A DNA stretch of 64,000 bases from Unio delphinus (GCA_029339505.1 JAQISU010000108.1:20531501-20595500), one strand, 5' to 3'; shown: positions 1 to 14,170, numbered from the stretch's first letter. Made by a program: numbers and translations. Notes: generated by a model from the letters alone, not told the origin.

Positions 1-484
1 TCTTTATCAGTTATTAAAATAGGGAAAATACATTTTGCCAGACTAGACAATGACATTTTTTGAAAGTTCGATCATTGAGTGAATAACCAATTATATAAAA
101 AGTAAAACAGGTTATCGGCTAATTTTAAAACATACAATTTACCTCTGAAATCCAAGAAGTGACAACTCTATGCAAAATTTAAACTAGCGAGTGCCACTTT
201 AGGTAATATGGGATTGCAAACTACAAGAATATTTACTTACCTCCAAAATTGGAGAGCATTGCATAATGCAAAACCTACGCACCTACGTAAATGAAGGTTT
301 GACAACATGAGTGCTCAAATCTCAGAATATAGTACCTGAAATTTGGTGCGGAATTGAAAACAGAACGTTTCAAACTCATTCAAGTACAGAAAATGTCGCG
401 GCGCATATCATTTTCTCTGCACATAAGCTGTCCTCCAGGGTGCTACTGTAATGATAAATATGGTTTGATCAAGAGCACTCAGAA
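1..484. other. Unassigned AT-rich DNA
   Basis: No open frame with coding character, RNA gene or clear repeat is visible. It leads into the 40-bp tandem array that follows. Confidence 0.5.
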
Positions 485-895
485 ATTTTTAAATTACTGA
501 ATTTTCAAACTTATGATACTTGAGTTAAAATTATTGAATTTTCAAATTCATGATGCTCGATTTAAAGTTATTGAATTTTCAAACTCATGATACTCGATTT
601 AAAGTTATTGAATTTTCAAACTCATGATACTCGAGTAAAATTATTGAATTTTCAAATTCATGATCCTCGAGTTAAAATTATTGAATTTTCAAATTCATGA
701 TCCTCGATTTAAAGTTATTGAATTTTCAAATTCATGATGCTCGATTTAAAGTTATTGAATTTTCAAACTCATGATACTCGAGTTAAAATTATTGAATTTT
801 CAAATTCATGATCCTCGATTTAAAGTTATTGAGTTTTAAAATTCATGATGCTCGATTTAAAGTTATTGAATGTTCAAATTTATGATGCTTGCATA
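485..895. repeat. ~40-bp minisatellite
   Basis: About ten imperfect copies of a unit containing TTGAATTTTCAAACTCATGA followed by TACTCGATTTAAAGTTA. The AATTTTCAAATTCATGA part is partly self-complementary. Units differ by a few substitutions and one or two bases of length. Confidence 0.85.
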
Positions 896-2284
896 GGTTT
901 ACTTTCGGAACTAAATTAGTACCGTAAGTCTAGGCGAGCGTCACGTTGTCCTGGTAGACAAAATTCTCGCAATTCGTACGTTTCTGAGCCTTTAACTTTA
1001 GCGTAGTACAACGCAGAAACATCAATGATAGCTTCATAAATAGAAATATATCTAAGGAATAAAACAAACTATATATTATTGTCGTCTGCTTTCAAAGACG
1101 GAAATAGCAGAAGGCAAATCGAAGGTGAAGCGTGGAACGAAGCTTTTGAAAGTTACTAGTACTTACCTTGTCTCTTTTATAGTTTGATTGACAGGGTCCT
1201 ATGTCATAACAGGTTATGGGGGTAATATTATGTAATATTGTTAATCGTTATGATCTTTTTATTCATATTGTTGCTTTTTCAGCTTCAATCTTGAGTCGAA
1301 CACCTGTTCTCCAATAACAATTTATATCTTTACGATTTAAAAAAAAAACCCACAACATATCTTAACACTTTTTGAAACGAAGTGTGCTTACTTTAAAATT
1401 ACTTCCAAAATTTATTAGACTGACTTTAGTAAGTCATGAAAATTAACAAAGCACTGGGACCAAGTGTTTCGAACCAATTTGTTGCTCTAAACATACAGAC
1501 GAGACCTCAGAGCTGATCGGCGTAGAGATGAATATTCCCCCCCCCCCCCCAAAAAAAATGGATAGTAAATAGTCTGATATAAGCGTCCCATATTTAGGAC
1601 TATGGCGCATAGTGTACGCAGACTAGAAATACCGGACTGGTTTCCTATCTTATATGGTCATAAAATTACTAGTGCTAAATTCATTTGGCCTAGACTTGCA
1701 CTCTGCATCATCATTTTTAGAGTAACAAAGTAGTTCCAAACACTTGGCCATACTACTTTGTTTATTTCCATGACTTGCGATGTTTATTTTAATATATGCC
1801 TTAATAATAATTTAAACTTCGAAAACTTATTCGTCAAATGTGTTCCCACATGCTTTAGCAAAATGTAATATTTCTTATGCGTTTTAGATCACATTCTTTG
1901 TCAAATCTTTAGTTTCAGAGCTGCGTATACTCATATGTTGTTTTGCTCTTTAATTTTGTAAGAAAGCACATCTTGCATGCAGACCATAATAACATAATGC
2001 CATGATCGGAGTGATCGTTTTCAAGAGAAAATACGGGAACTCTTGGATCTTGGTAGAGCTGGTTATCTGCTTTAATAACCAGCAGGCCGAATACTAAACT
2101 GGTCCACTTTTGGACTTTTACATATAATTATACATAAAGTAATATGAAAAGAAAATAAGAGAAAACAAAAGTAAAGACAATACAACCAGTAAAATGAGCT
2201 ATTACTAACTTTTTCAATCATCTGTACCTTATTTATAATAATGCATATAAAATGCATACAGGTGCAAACATACGATGACAATGT
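896..2284. other. Unassigned non-coding DNA
   Basis: No gene or repeat family recognised. It contains a C10 run followed by A8 near 1540. Short open frames here lack coding character. Confidence 0.45.
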
Positions 2285-2605
2285 TACAAGCAGGCAAACA
2301 TTTTCGATAAATTAATGAAATTAAACAGTCTTTTACCATGACTACGTTACAAGCAGGCCTGCTTTGTCGATAAATTAATGAAATTAAACAGTTTATTTAT
2401 AACTATAACTACGTTACAAGCAGGCAAACATTGTCGATAAATTAATGAAATTAAACATTTTTTTTTATAACTATAACTACGTTACAAGCAGACAAACATT
2501 GTCGATAAATTAATGAAATTAAACAGTTTTTTTATATATAACTATAACTACGTACTAAGCAGGCAAACATTGTCGATAAATTAATGAAATTAAATAGTCT
2601 TAGTA
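2285..2605. repeat. ~62-70 bp tandem repeat, five copies
   Basis: Five copies of a unit with TTACAAGCAGGCAAACATT, then GTCGATAAATTAATGAAATT and a variable T-rich tail. Copy length varies through the tail. Confidence 0.85.
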
Positions 2606-3100
2606 CCCAATTAAAGCAACATATCTATACTATTTAGTGCCCTCAGCCACGAGTCAACATCATGTGGAATTTACAAGCGCGGCATGCCCATTTGGGCACA
2701 CTACAGCAGCTATTAATATAAGATTTAACCTGGTTAAATGCACATCTCGGAAAGAGATCCAGTCTAGGCGCTTCATATCTGTAAGAATTTCTACGATACT
2801 TTGATGTCCTTGTCTTGGAATATCAGTACTGATTACATATCTGAAGTTATACGATATTTTTGTTTATAATAATTAGGTCTTGTAAAAACTAAGGACTTTT
2901 CTTATTTAAAAGTTTGAGCGTCTACAAGGCAATGATTTTCATCCTCCTAGTTTTATGCGACGGTAGTTGAGATTTTTCCAATAATAGTCATATAAAATAT
3001 GTCATCATAAATGAAACAGAGTGCTCGTTCTTGAATTATCTTGATTTTATGTGCATTCTTCTCACTGCATACATATCACGTGGACGGGCAGTAACTGAAA

Positions 3101-3720
3101 TTATACATTATCAGCGAGTGATAAATTGTTAGTCTGTTCAAATGTTTCAAAATCCGTCTCAGACCATTTTTCATACAGATTCTTTATATAATGAGTATTT
3201 AAGTTAAGCTTGATATCAGTATGAATACCTACTAGTTTAATCTCATTATCACCTCTTATTGAAATATCTAAATGAGATGCCACTTTTTTATCGTGAGTTT
3301 TTCGTATCAGCAGCAATAGTTTAAAACTTTTCCTGGTTAATCTGCATTTTATTTACAAACAACCATATAATAAGGGACACGATATCTTCCTGTAGAGATT
3401 TAATAACGTTTGACAAGGATTTATCGGACTTTGATAAGTATAATCCTTGACAAAATGAACACGTCATTAATAAATAAAAAATATTAACGAGTATTGGGCT
3501 ATAAATGGATCCCTGAGGCACACCTTTGGAAGTATTTATCATGCAACTAATATTCTGACTAATTTTGACGCACTGTTGTTTTAATAGACAATTAGCTATA
3601 TAACGTATCTAATGATGTTTGAGACGTATTATTCGCCTTAGTTTAATTCATAAAGCACGTGGTAGACAAATCCATTTAGACAGCTGCTAATCACTCATTA
3701 TCATCAAGTGCTTTTTTATA
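3101..3720 (-). pseudogene. Decayed non-LTR retrotransposon reverse transcriptase fragment
   Basis: On the minus strand, 3321-3542 encodes a peptide containing GVPQGSIYSPILVNIF, the hallmark RT block around the PQG motif, followed by a region like 'DI..LI.W...NKMQIN..KF' where RT normally has its YADD segment and thumb start. The adjoining frame at 3101-3316 has 'EIKLVGIHTDIKLNLNTHI', matching the usual post-catalytic block of LINE RTs. Further upstream (3600-3720) scattered residues resemble the 'DLSKAFDCLPH' block but with stops and frameshifts. Endonuclease, ORF1 and ends are not visible. It is a dead fragment; the clade (jockey/CR1/RTE-like) cannot be fixed by eye. Confidence 0.75.
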
Positions 3721-3889
3721 TTCTTCGCTCACACGTAAGAGTCGACTTAGATCCATGTACATACCTAAAAGCAACCCAAACGAGTTGAATATATTTGCAA
3801 AATATTTAATCAATTGAGATTCCATAGCATTTTAATTTCTAAAACACAAATATTTATTTATGAGTACACAAAAGGGTCTGTAACGTCCT

Positions 3890-4065
3890 TTCTCTAAAAC
3901 GCTACTTTTCTTATGGAGTGGGACACCCTGTACTACTTTTCTTATGGAGTAGGACACCCTGTGCTACTTTTCTTATGAGTGGGACACCCTGTGGTACTTT
4001 TATTATGGATAGAGACACCCTGTGCTACTTTTATTATGGACTGGGACTACCTGTGCTACTTTCAG
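3890..4065. repeat. ~32-bp minisatellite, five copies
   Basis: Five imperfect copies of a unit containing CTACTTTTCTTATGGAGTGG and GACACCCTGTG. Confidence 0.85.
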
Positions 4066-4212
4066 TGGCAAGGAAACGTTGAGGATGCTATACATACATT
4101 AGCAAATTGGTTAGGGGCTTAGTATTGACAAGGTTTGCAAAGTGTAAATGTTTTGTTGAAATACCATCAATATCAGTAGATTAGCTAACATTAATATTGT
4201 TAATATATTTAG

Positions 4213-4226
4213 AAACAAAACTTTCG

Positions 4227-4320
<94 letters not shown>
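4213..4320. repeat. (AG)n microsatellite
   Basis: An uninterrupted run of about 54 AG units. Confidence 0.97.
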
Positions 4321-4323
<3 letters not shown>

Positions 4324-4975
4324 TGGGGGGTGGGGTCCACAAACGACCCGAAAAGTAAGTCTAATTTGAAAATTCTTTTGACATGCTGCTATAAGAAACG
4401 AAATTTGTTGACATTTCGGAATAATAAATCGTTTTTAATGTATTCTCTTTATATATAAAATTTAAAAAGACTCACGAAAGCTGATAAATCTGTACAACTA
4501 ATATCGCATTTACTTTACGCTTTTTCAATCACAACATTGTTTTAAAGAAACGGATGACGTCTGTATATTATAAAAGTAATTACGTTATTGACATAACGTC
4601 ATCAAAGATATGCATTATCATAAGAATTTCATATACATAACGGGATCGGATAGATACCCGAGTCTCTAATGAAAACTGACTCAGTGAAATCATAATGTCG
4701 AGACAAAGTCATGCATACAGTTATATATTTATAAAGGATATACATATGTACTGAAATACAAATAACCCATCTTTACGTGATTTTTATTTCATGACGTTCT
4801 TTATTGTAAAACAAATAATCCCTCTGTCCGTGATTTTTATTTTATGGCGTTCGATATTGTTCAGGGAGAGCATAATATACTGATTAATGAAAGTTACTGG
4901 AATTATACTTTTAATAAAGTAATTTATATGTTGTATACACATATATCCTTTATAAACATAAAATTATATGTATGA

Positions 4976-5148
<173 letters not shown>

Positions 5149-5201
5149 GACTGCTTACATCGCGAATGAGTTTGTCGTTTACTGAGTTAACGTTAATGCT
5201 T

Positions 5202-5204
<3 letters not shown>

Positions 5205-5260
<56 letters not shown>
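5205..5260. repeat. (AAT)n microsatellite
   Basis: About 18 AAT/ATA trinucleotide units, starting 60 bp after the compound dinucleotide array. Confidence 0.97.
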
Positions 5261-5262
<2 letters not shown>

Positions 5263-8200
5263 TCAACAACAAATCTTAGGAACCTTTGTCACTATGTATG
5301 AATTTTTTTATTTCTTCCCTTTCATCTATTGCTTTTCAATATTAAGGTAGCGTCAGCACTCGACTACTCGTCTACTTTCATTTTGCTATCTCAGTTAGAG
5401 TTATGTCCCATGCACACATGGAAACGTGTCAAAACATTTACGGATGAAATTGGCGGGTGAGTTGTATATTTTTATATAGTGTATTTTTCACAAACCGTTC
5501 TTGAATTTATTAGAATCTATAGACCTTTAGATTCTAATTCAAATGTTAGGCAATCGACATGATTGGAGCTTTCTTGAATTCATAAATCATGTTATCAAGA
5601 TGCGTTGCTGGAACTTGCGGTATAAAATATGCACAAGAACATGACTTGAACCCTTTCAAATTTCATTTATATGGCTAATTTATAACTATATTGATAATTT
5701 ATATTGATGGGGTAATTTATCATTTTGAAGATGAAACATTGGATTTCTGTAATTTATGTTGAATGTGGGTTGAATATCTTGCTTTTCTTAGTCAACCTGT
5801 TTGTTTCGTATTTTCTCGTGATTTGTTGCGGTTACTAAAGTAACTGCATACAATTAAATGTTTTATTATGAATTCACAGTAAACAAATGAGATGCCATAT
5901 TTTAAACAAAGATTTATAAAATATATTTAATCTTCCAACATAGATAACACTTATTTTTATCACAATATCATTTTCATTATTATGAGGTTCACAAATTACA
6001 CAATATAGGCATGTTAAACATGTATAACATTGACTAATGATACTACATTCAGTTAAGACTAAGTCAAAAATCTGACAGGACCCTAATTTAATTTTCAGTA
6101 TGCACGTATCATTTAGCACTAATATCATATTTTACAATAGATAAAGATCAATTTTAAATTAATTTATCAGAAGCATTAACATAATCAGACCATATACATC
6201 TTAAATGCAGATTTGAACTGCTCAGTGAAGCTGGAAGATAATGTGAAATATCTTATTTTAAACAAGTGTAAATGTCACATCAGAATCCAATAAAATAAGC
6301 TTTCACGTGGTCTGAATCAGCTGTTATTTGGTCCAAATATGTCCTTAATCTGGGTTGAATTGGACCATAATTTGTGACAAAAAAGCTTGGTCTAAATCAT
6401 CATGGCCCAAGTCTGCCTGTTACCAATTAAATACTCTCAAATAATATGTAATTGTCTAAGTTCAGAAACAATTTGGATTAAGGTAGTAGTGGATAGTTTT
6501 GCAAATTGGCCCCTGTACAATTTCTTAACTTAAAGCTATGGTGTTACTTTTTTTAAGTTTCTCAGCTCCTGTTGTTTACTAACTAAAGATATGGATATAG
6601 TTGTGAACTTGGTGTTTTGTGTTTCTGTTGTTCTTGAAACCTACATCAGGCATTTAAACATAACTCAGCAGTACAGTATGTATATGGTGAATTACCAATA
6701 GCTTGGATGATGAGCTGGCCTTCCACAGCAGTCATTACATGGGTTCTTGGTATAATATCTAAAAGGTGGCTTGGATGACAACTATTTTTAATTGCATAAG
6801 CCTGTTTAGTACAAACTGTTTTTCAGAATCATCAACTAGGAAAATGGCTTGTGTTTGCAATTTGAGCATAACATAGTGTCAGAAATGACCTTTGGACATA
6901 AAAATTGCAGGTATAAATTTGAGTTGGGGTGTATAAACTTCCTCTGCTACCAACCGTCATTGACTTCCATGCTCAATAGGATACTATTCTTATGCTTTTG
7001 TATTAATATAATGTTATGTATATTTGATTTAATTTAATTGTTTTTTTGTAAGTTTTAAATGTTGTCTTATTCCATTACATGCTATTGTAATGTAACTTTA
7101 TTGACTGGATTTGATATTGTCCAGAAATTCAGTTCTGACTGTTTCTGTGTGTGACATAACTTTATAGGGATATTCTATCTAATGCTGGCCTAGTTCCTGA
7201 CCTTGATTCCGATCCAGATACATTTAGGTAAACAACTTTTCCCAAAAATTAAAACATTGTTTCTCAGAGTAAGATTAATAAAGTGGAATAGAAATAGTGC
7301 ATAGAAATGTACTTAGATGTAGATTTGGTATAATTCATAAGAGTTCTTCTTATGTTTTTTTTTAAAACCCCATATATAATTAATTTACAGTGAAAAGAAA
7401 ACATTATTTTATAAATCTTTTGTTTTTTTTATGGAGGGGGGGGTGTTAGGATTATATTTGTGCATAAAATCTATCCCCTACCCATAGTCGTTTGTCAAGA
7501 ACTTACAAACAACATGTAATTTGAGATTGTTGTACTCTTTCTTAAGAAAGTGAATGGTCAGGTTTTTGACATGTTTGAGAGTCAAACTTGATCAGAAATC
7601 ATATTTATAGATATTCATCAGTGTATATGGCATTGAATAATATAAATCTGTGACATTAGATATACATGTATTAGAATGTCTTCCAGTCTTGGCATTACAT
7701 GGACAACAGTGATTTTCTGACTTGTTATTTCCATGGATTGCCATGGAAAGAGGCTGGAAAATGACTGCAGAGTACTTATTAGGTTTCCTCATTGGCACAT
7801 AAATTAATTTGTGCGGCCATTACTCATTATGTTTCTTTATTCTTTATAACTGTCATAGTTTATTTATACTATTATATTCATGGTTTTTATAGTTTTGTTG
7901 TTGAACACAAAATTGTTTCTCCTCTTAAGAAAGGAATTGCAGAAAACAGATTTAACAAAAACATTAAATGTGTATATGTTACACATGATTTTTTTAGCAT
8001 TGTTTTTTGGGTATATATTGGTGACATTTCATTAGTATTTAGGTGGTACTTGGGTAGTATTGGAGAGTATTTAGGTATATTTAGGCAGATTTGGATATTT
8101 CTTGATGTATTTGGGTACATTGGTCTCCTCCCCTTTACCTAATTCATAGAGGACTCCATGCGGCAACAATAAAACAAAGCAAAGAATAAAAAGCATTATA

Positions 8201-8397
8201 TTAAGTTAACTGTTAAGGTTGGAGAAACCTTATTTTTCTCATGATTTTAGCTTCATTAAGTACCACTATATACAATGTTAGTAAACAGTGCAGATGTTAT
8301 AATCATATAAATAGTCCATTATTCACTCCTTTTATTGTCTTTGTGTTGTAGCTGATGATGAAAACAATCTAAATGATAAACAAAGAAAGGTCTCTAT
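5261..8397. other. Unassigned non-coding DNA
   Basis: No convincing gene. The longest open frame (7792-8142, 116 codons) has low-complexity hydrophobic composition typical of AT-rich intergenic DNA. One 60-bp segment (7168-7227) has exon-like borders but its phase does not join the next recognised exon. Confidence 0.45.
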
Positions 8398-8965
8398 TAG
8401 CAGGTAGCATGCCTGTAACTGTGTCTTTATTACAAGGTAGCATGCCTGTAACTGTGTCTATATTACAAGGTAGCATTTCTGTAACTGTGTCTATATTACA
8501 AGGTAGCATTTCTGTAACTGTGTCTATATTACAAGGTAGCATACCTATAACAATGTAAATATTACCATGTAGCATTCCTGTAACAATGTTTATATTACCA
8601 GGTAGTATGTCTGTAACAGTGTCTATATTGTGAGTTAGCATGTCTGTAACAGTGTCTATATTGTGAGGTAGCATGCCTGTAATAGTGTATATTTTACCAG
8701 GTACCTTACCTGTAATAGTGTCTATAATACCAGATAGCATGCCTGTAACAGTGTCTATATTAATAGGTAGCATGCCTGTAACTGTCTATAATACCAGGTA
8801 GCTTACCTGTAATATTGTCTATAATACCAGGTAGCATGCCTGTATTAGTGTCAATATTAATAGGTAGCATAACTGTAATAGTGTCTATATTAATAGGTAG
8901 CATGCCTATTAATGGTGTCTACATTACCAGGTAGCATGCTTGTAATAGTGTCTATAGTACCTTTG
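8398..8965. repeat. ~34-bp minisatellite, about 16 copies
   Basis: Imperfect copies of a unit containing GGTAGCATGCCTGTAACTG and TGTCTATATTACCA. Several copies have CATT or TTAC for CATG. Confidence 0.88.
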
Positions 8966-9194
8966 CTGTTCACAAGACATAAGATAGACTGATAAAACAC
9001 AGGATATGTACCTTCATTGTTCACTAGACACAAGTAGACTGACTATATATTTACCTATATGAACATTATTTATATAAACATGGTGTGTTCTCTAACAAGT
9101 TGATATATATCATCACTACTTAGTTTCATTTGTATTGCATGTATCAATAACAAAAAATATCTTCTATGATAATCGCCATTGATCTCATATCATA

Positions 9195-9246
<52 letters not shown>

Positions 9247-9289
9247 ATGTGGAATTAGCTTTGCTGTGATGCCATTGATCTCATATCAT

Positions 9290-9326
<37 letters not shown>

Positions 9327-9350
9327 ATGTGGAATTAGCTTTGCTGTGAT
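9195..9350. repeat. Duplicated block carrying (GT)n
   Basis: Two (GT)n runs (9198-9243 and ~9291-9324) each lie between GCCATTGATCTCATATCATA and ACATGTGGAATTAGCTTTGC. The whole ~95-bp block, not only the GT run, was duplicated in tandem. Confidence 0.85.
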
Positions 9351-9514
9351 CTTGGGTGGGGGCAAGGAGATGGCCTAGAATTTAAACAAAAATATGTCTG
9401 CCCCCAAATACATATATCTTAATTTGTTGAAAACAACTTATTCTATTCAACATCATTTTATCTTAAGAAAAAAGCAAACAGCAAAGATAATCTTATTCCT
9501 TTCTTGACAATTAA

Positions 9515-9835
9515 ATAGTAAGTTCCAAAATCATAAGTACACATTCTGTTATACCAAATTAAAATCATAAATACACATACCTTTATACCTAATTAAAATC
9601 ATGAATACACATTCCTTTATACCAAATTAAAATCATAAATACACATTACTTTATACCAAATTAAAATCATAAGTACACATTCCTTTATATCAAATTAAAA
9701 TCATAAATACACATTCCTTTATACCAAATTAAAATCATAAGTACACATTCCTTTATACCAAATCAAAATCATAAATACACATTCCTTTATACCAAATTTA
9801 AATCATAAATACACATTCCTTTATACAAAATTTAA
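9515..9835. repeat. ~34-bp minisatellite, nine copies
   Basis: About nine copies of a unit with ACACATTCCTTTATACCA and AATTAAAATCATAAAT. Confidence 0.88.
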
Positions 9836-10102
9836 AATTAAAAAAAGTAAAATGATTAGGGCCAAACACTGTCTCAACTGTAATTAATAAACTATATATA
9901 ATTATCAAAATCTCAGTTCATTTTTATTTATAAGACTCTGTTTCTAAGTTTCTGTGACGACTGATGACAAATTAATGACTTATGACAAATTAATGTTTTT
10001 CTTTTCTTTTTCAGCATTGCAAAAAGTCAGCAGTACCTACATGGCCAATTGGCATTGATGTAATTATGAACTTAATGTTATTTTTTAAAGAAAAGGTGGA
10101 TA

Positions 10103-10594
10103 ATGCAGGGTCGAAATCGTGTTTCTGGATATCCAGATCAGAGTCCAAAAAAACGTGCTGCTGGATATCCTGGTCCAGGTTCTGAAACATTTGGTGCTTA
10201 TCCAGATGACAATGAAACCAAATTTCATAATGGGGAAAACAAAGTAAAAGCTGTCCATCCAAAGCAACAGATCAATGAGATGAAAAATAGCAAATATAAG
10301 GAAAAAATTGCCAAACTGGGGCAAATTTATCAAGAACATGACATTGAACTTGAGGAGACAAACAAGAGAATAGACTATGTTCTAGTGCATGACATAACCC
10401 CTACTGAGGATTTTGTGCATTTAGAAGAGCTGAGGAATATGTTCATTAAGGGACTTAAGGAAGAAGGAATGAGGGTTGTTACAGAAAAGAGAGATAAGAA
10501 TTTTGGGCATCATGTATTCACAAAGATTCACTGTCCCTTCAAGCGACTCTGTATCGAAGCCGAGAAGGTGAAGCTGGAGATGACTCTGAAAGAT
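10103..10594 (+). CDS. Anoctamin (TMEM16) exon: N-terminus and dimerisation domain
   Basis: A host gene exon encoding 164 residues of the cytosolic N-terminal part of an anoctamin, a family of calcium-activated chloride channels and lipid scramblases. About residues 85-160 match the family's dimerisation domain: 'KRIDYVLVHDI', 'LRNMFIKGLKEEGMRV' and 'VFTKIHCPFKRLCIEAEKVK' fall in the expected order. Residues 1-60 are polar, with repeated GYP-type motifs. The exon ends in AAAGAT before the donor GTAAAT at 10595, in phase 0. Upstream AG acceptors follow pyrimidine-rich tracts at about 10014 and 10090; the frame has a stop at 10073, so ATG 10103 is either the true start or the reading frame enters through the 10090 acceptor. 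The rest of the gene (transmembrane part) is not found nearby. Confidence 0.82.
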
Positions 10595-10900
10595 GTAAAT
10601 ATTTTGATTTGATATAAAAAAATTTAAGTTTTTCTCTTTTGCTAAATTTCATCACTAGATGATGTTTTAGTTCCTGAGATTTAAAAAAATGCAAAATGAT
10701 TGACGCTTTTTGATGACTATTTAATAATCATTACATTTTAGTCATAATTTAAATATTTATCGTTTGTATTGTCCTATGATGTTTGCAGTTGCCATAGTTC
10801 TAGATATAAGGTTTCATTATTCATGAATGTATTGCTATGTAAAAGTTGTGTATAGATTTATATTTTTATCATGCAATTCATTGCATATGTCATAAAGTAC
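10595..10900. other. Anoctamin intron start, unassigned
   Basis: AT-rich intron between the donor at 10595 and the 30-bp array. Nothing else is recognised. Confidence 0.5.
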
Positions 10901-10901
10901 A

Positions 10902-11430
10902 TATCAGATACCAGTGGTTCAGTGAAGTATGTATCAGATACTTGTGGTTCAATGAAGTCTTTCAGATACTAGTGGTTCAGTCAAGTCTATATCAGATAGT
11001 AGTGGTTCAGTGAAGTCTATATCGGATTCTAGTGTCTTCATGAAGTCTGTTTAAGATACTAGTGGTTTTATTATTTCAATATCAGGTACTAGTGGTTTGA
11101 TGAAGTCTACATCTTATACTAGTGGTTCAGTAAAGTCTATATCAGATACTAGTGGTTCAGTAAAGTCTATATCAGATACTAGTGGTTCAGTAAAGTCTAT
11201 ATCAGATACTAGTGGTTCAGTAAAGTCTATATCAGATGCTAGTGGTTCAGTAAAGTCTACATCTTATACTAGTGGTTCAGTAAAGTCTATATCAGATACT
11301 AGTGGTTCAGTAAAGTCTATATCAGATACTAGTGGTTCAGTAAAGTCTATATCAGATACTAGTGGTTCAGTAAAGTCTATATCAGATACTAGTGGTTCAA
11401 TGAAGTGTATATCATATACTAGTGGTTGAA
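10902..11430. repeat. 30-bp minisatellite, about 17 copies
   Basis: A highly regular core (11100-11400) of the unit TCTATATCAGATACTAGTGG plus TTCAGTAAAG, with diverged copies on both sides. The period is divisible by three, which creates a 110-codon Ser/Thr-rich open frame with no independent sign of being a gene. Confidence 0.93.
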
Positions 11431-12975
11431 TGAAGTCAATATCATAAAAGTCATATTGACATGGGCTTTCACCAGAAGACTTTTAATGATGTCGAGTTGG
11501 TAATAATGACAGTTGTGTTGATTTGATGGAGAGTTTGACCTCACAGTTGCCATCTTGACAAGATTCCCATCTTAAGAATCTTATCGCCACTATTACTGAA
11601 CAGAAAATCATATTGATATAGGGCTGTCTTCTGATGATGTCTAGTTGATTGCAAAGGAAAATGGTGCCAGTTTAACATCTAATATGGCTACCCCAATGAT
11701 CCTCTTACAATTTATGTTATCAGTATGATTCCTTAATACAAAATTCATTTTGACCAGAAGATTTTATTTGATGTCAAGTTGGTTCTATGTGTAAATGGTG
11801 CCAATTTTTATGTACTATGACTGTCACAATAACAGTCTTGGAAATCTTGTTTTCATTAAATCTAATGAATGGATGGAAATATAAACTCACAGAAAAAACC
11901 CTTATAATATCTATCTGAACCAAAATAAAAATGAAACTCCTCTAATGCCCAGTATGTCTACCATTGTCCATCTTGAAAATCTTATCACTACTCCTCTTGT
12001 AAAGATAGTTTGATCAACATGGGGTTTTCACCGAATGATTTCCTATGAGGTCTAGTTAGGCCTAAATGGAAATGGGACCAATCAATTACCCAATGATAAC
12101 CACAGCTGCTAGCTTGAAAATCCTGATGTTGCTACTCCTAATGAAAGAAAAGTAATATTATAATGCTGATGATCTTGAAATTTTTTGTATTATTAATCCT
12201 AGATCACCGATTGTGTCAACATTGACGTTGACTTGGTACTAAAAACATACTGCCAGTCTGGTCTCCAATATGGTCACCATTTCATACATCTTGAAAATAT
12301 TGTTATTACATCTCCTTCAAAACAGAAATGCCTTGTTGGTCTTAAATGTAAATGGCGCCAAGTTGACACCTAAGATGGTCACCACAGAAGCTAAGTTGAA
12401 AATCTTGTTATCAGTTAATAAATTAAAAGGTGGTTTAAATGCTCTGCAGTTACAAATGAAGAATTGGTCTTATTGGAATTCCTGGAAATCCTTTTTAGCC
12501 AGTAGAACATCAGTCCCTTTGAGATCTTTAATGTTCTTTTCAGATTTGTGTTTATATTTGTTCAAGTTTCTGACATTTTTCAACATATGTTTGTTTGTAC
12601 ATCTCATAGTTAATTATTGTACTATTTGTATAATAAATTGTTGACTGCAACTAACTATTAAACAGCTCGTACACAGGAAAATGTACTTCAGATGGCATAC
12701 TTTCAAACTGAAAAAAATTTATCTAGCAATATCATTGTGTAAAATCAGTAAAACTTACTTAAGAAGTAATTTTTTCAAATTTAATTATCTAGCAATATGA
12801 TTGGGTAAAAAGAAATTACATTTAGGTATTAATCATAGGTCTCAAAGCAGCTAGTCTTATGACAATAACTAGCCAGTAAATGGATAAAAAGTCAAAGGAC
12901 AACAACTCACATATATACATAGAACAGAAAGGCACAGGACATAATGTCATAGTTTCAGTTATCATTCAGTGATAA
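11431..12975. repeat. Diverged ~200-300 bp repeats
   Basis: Four or more loose copies of a longer unit recur. They share phrases such as 'GGGTTTTCACC', 'GATGTC(T)AGTTGG', 'AATGGTGCCAA' and 'CTTGAAAATC', at about 11450, 11610, 11750, 12010 and 12300. They are too diverged for a reliable consensus by eye. The 124-codon frame at 12270-12644 falls inside and is not considered coding. 12650-12975 shows nothing. Confidence 0.5.
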
Positions 12976-12977
12976 TC

Positions 12978-13660
12978 AGTGCCAACTGGGACTAACATAT
13001 AGGTTATATACTGATGGCAACTGGGACTAACATATAGGTTATATACTGATGGCAACTAGGATTAACATATAGGTTATATACTGATGGCAACTGGGACTAT
13101 CATTATAGGTTATATACTGATGGCAACTGGGACTAACATATAGGTTATATACTGATGGCAACTAGGACTAACATAGGTTATATACTGATGGCTACTAGGA
13201 CTAATATATAGGTTATATACTGATGGCAACTGGGACTAACATATAGGTTATATACTGATGGCAACTAGGACTAACATATAGGTTATATACTGATGGCAAC
13301 TAGGACTAACATATAGGTTATATACTGATGGCAACTGGGACTAACATATAGGTTATATACTGATGGCAACTAGGATTAACATATAGGTCATATACTGATG
13401 GCAACTGGGACTATCATTATAGGTTATATACTGATAGCAACTAGGACTAACATATAGGTTATATACTGATGGCAACTGGGACTAACATATAGGTTATATA
13501 CTGATAGCAACTGGGACTAACATATAGGTTATATACTGATGGCAACTGGGACTAACATTATAGGTTATATACTGATGGCAACTGGGACTAACATTATAGG
13601 TTATATACTGATGGCAACTGGGACTAACATATAGGTTATATACTGATGGCAACTAGAGAC
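12978..13660. repeat. ~35-bp minisatellite, about 19 copies
   Basis: Unit: GGTTATATACTGATGGCAAC followed by TGGGACTAACATATA. Variants are GGGACT/AGGACT/AGGATT and ATAT/ATTAT. Confidence 0.93.
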
Positions 13661-13724
13661 TGAGTTCACTCAAACCAGCTTATTTCGATAAAGATTATAT
13701 CTGAACTGTTTTGTTACCAGTGGT

Positions 13725-14170
13725 TACTTCTTACAGTAATGCTTATGTAATTATTATCTTACAATAAAGCTATATGTAATTATTATCTTACAGTAATGCT
13801 ATATGTAATTATTATATTATAGTAATACTATATGTAATTATTATCTTACAGTAATGCTATATGTAATTATTATCTTACAGTAAATGAGTAATGCTATATG
13901 TAATTATTATCTTACAGTAATGCTATATGTAATTATTATCTTACAGTAATGCTATATGTAATTATTATCTTACAGTAATGCTATATGTAATTATTATCTT
14001 ACAGTAATTCTATATGTAATTATTATCTTACAGTAATGCTATTTGTAATTATTATCTTACAGTAATGCTATATGTAATTATTATCCTACAGTAATGCTAT
14101 ATGTAATTATTATCTTACAGTAATGCTATATGTAATTATTATCTTACAGTAATGCTATATGTAATCATTA
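13725..14170. repeat. 29-bp minisatellite, about 15 copies
   Basis: Unit: AGTAATGCTATATGTAATTA plus TTATCTTAC. One copy has a short internal duplication near 13880. Confidence 0.93.

Noticed and set aside
7168..7227. Exon-like segment between TTTATAG and AG/GTAAAC with an open frame
   Set aside because: Its phase (ends with two bases of a codon) does not join the frame of the anoctamin exon at 10103 without a stop, and no family residues are visible.
11097..11429. 110-codon Ser/Thr-rich frame
   Set aside because: Translation of the 30-bp minisatellite.
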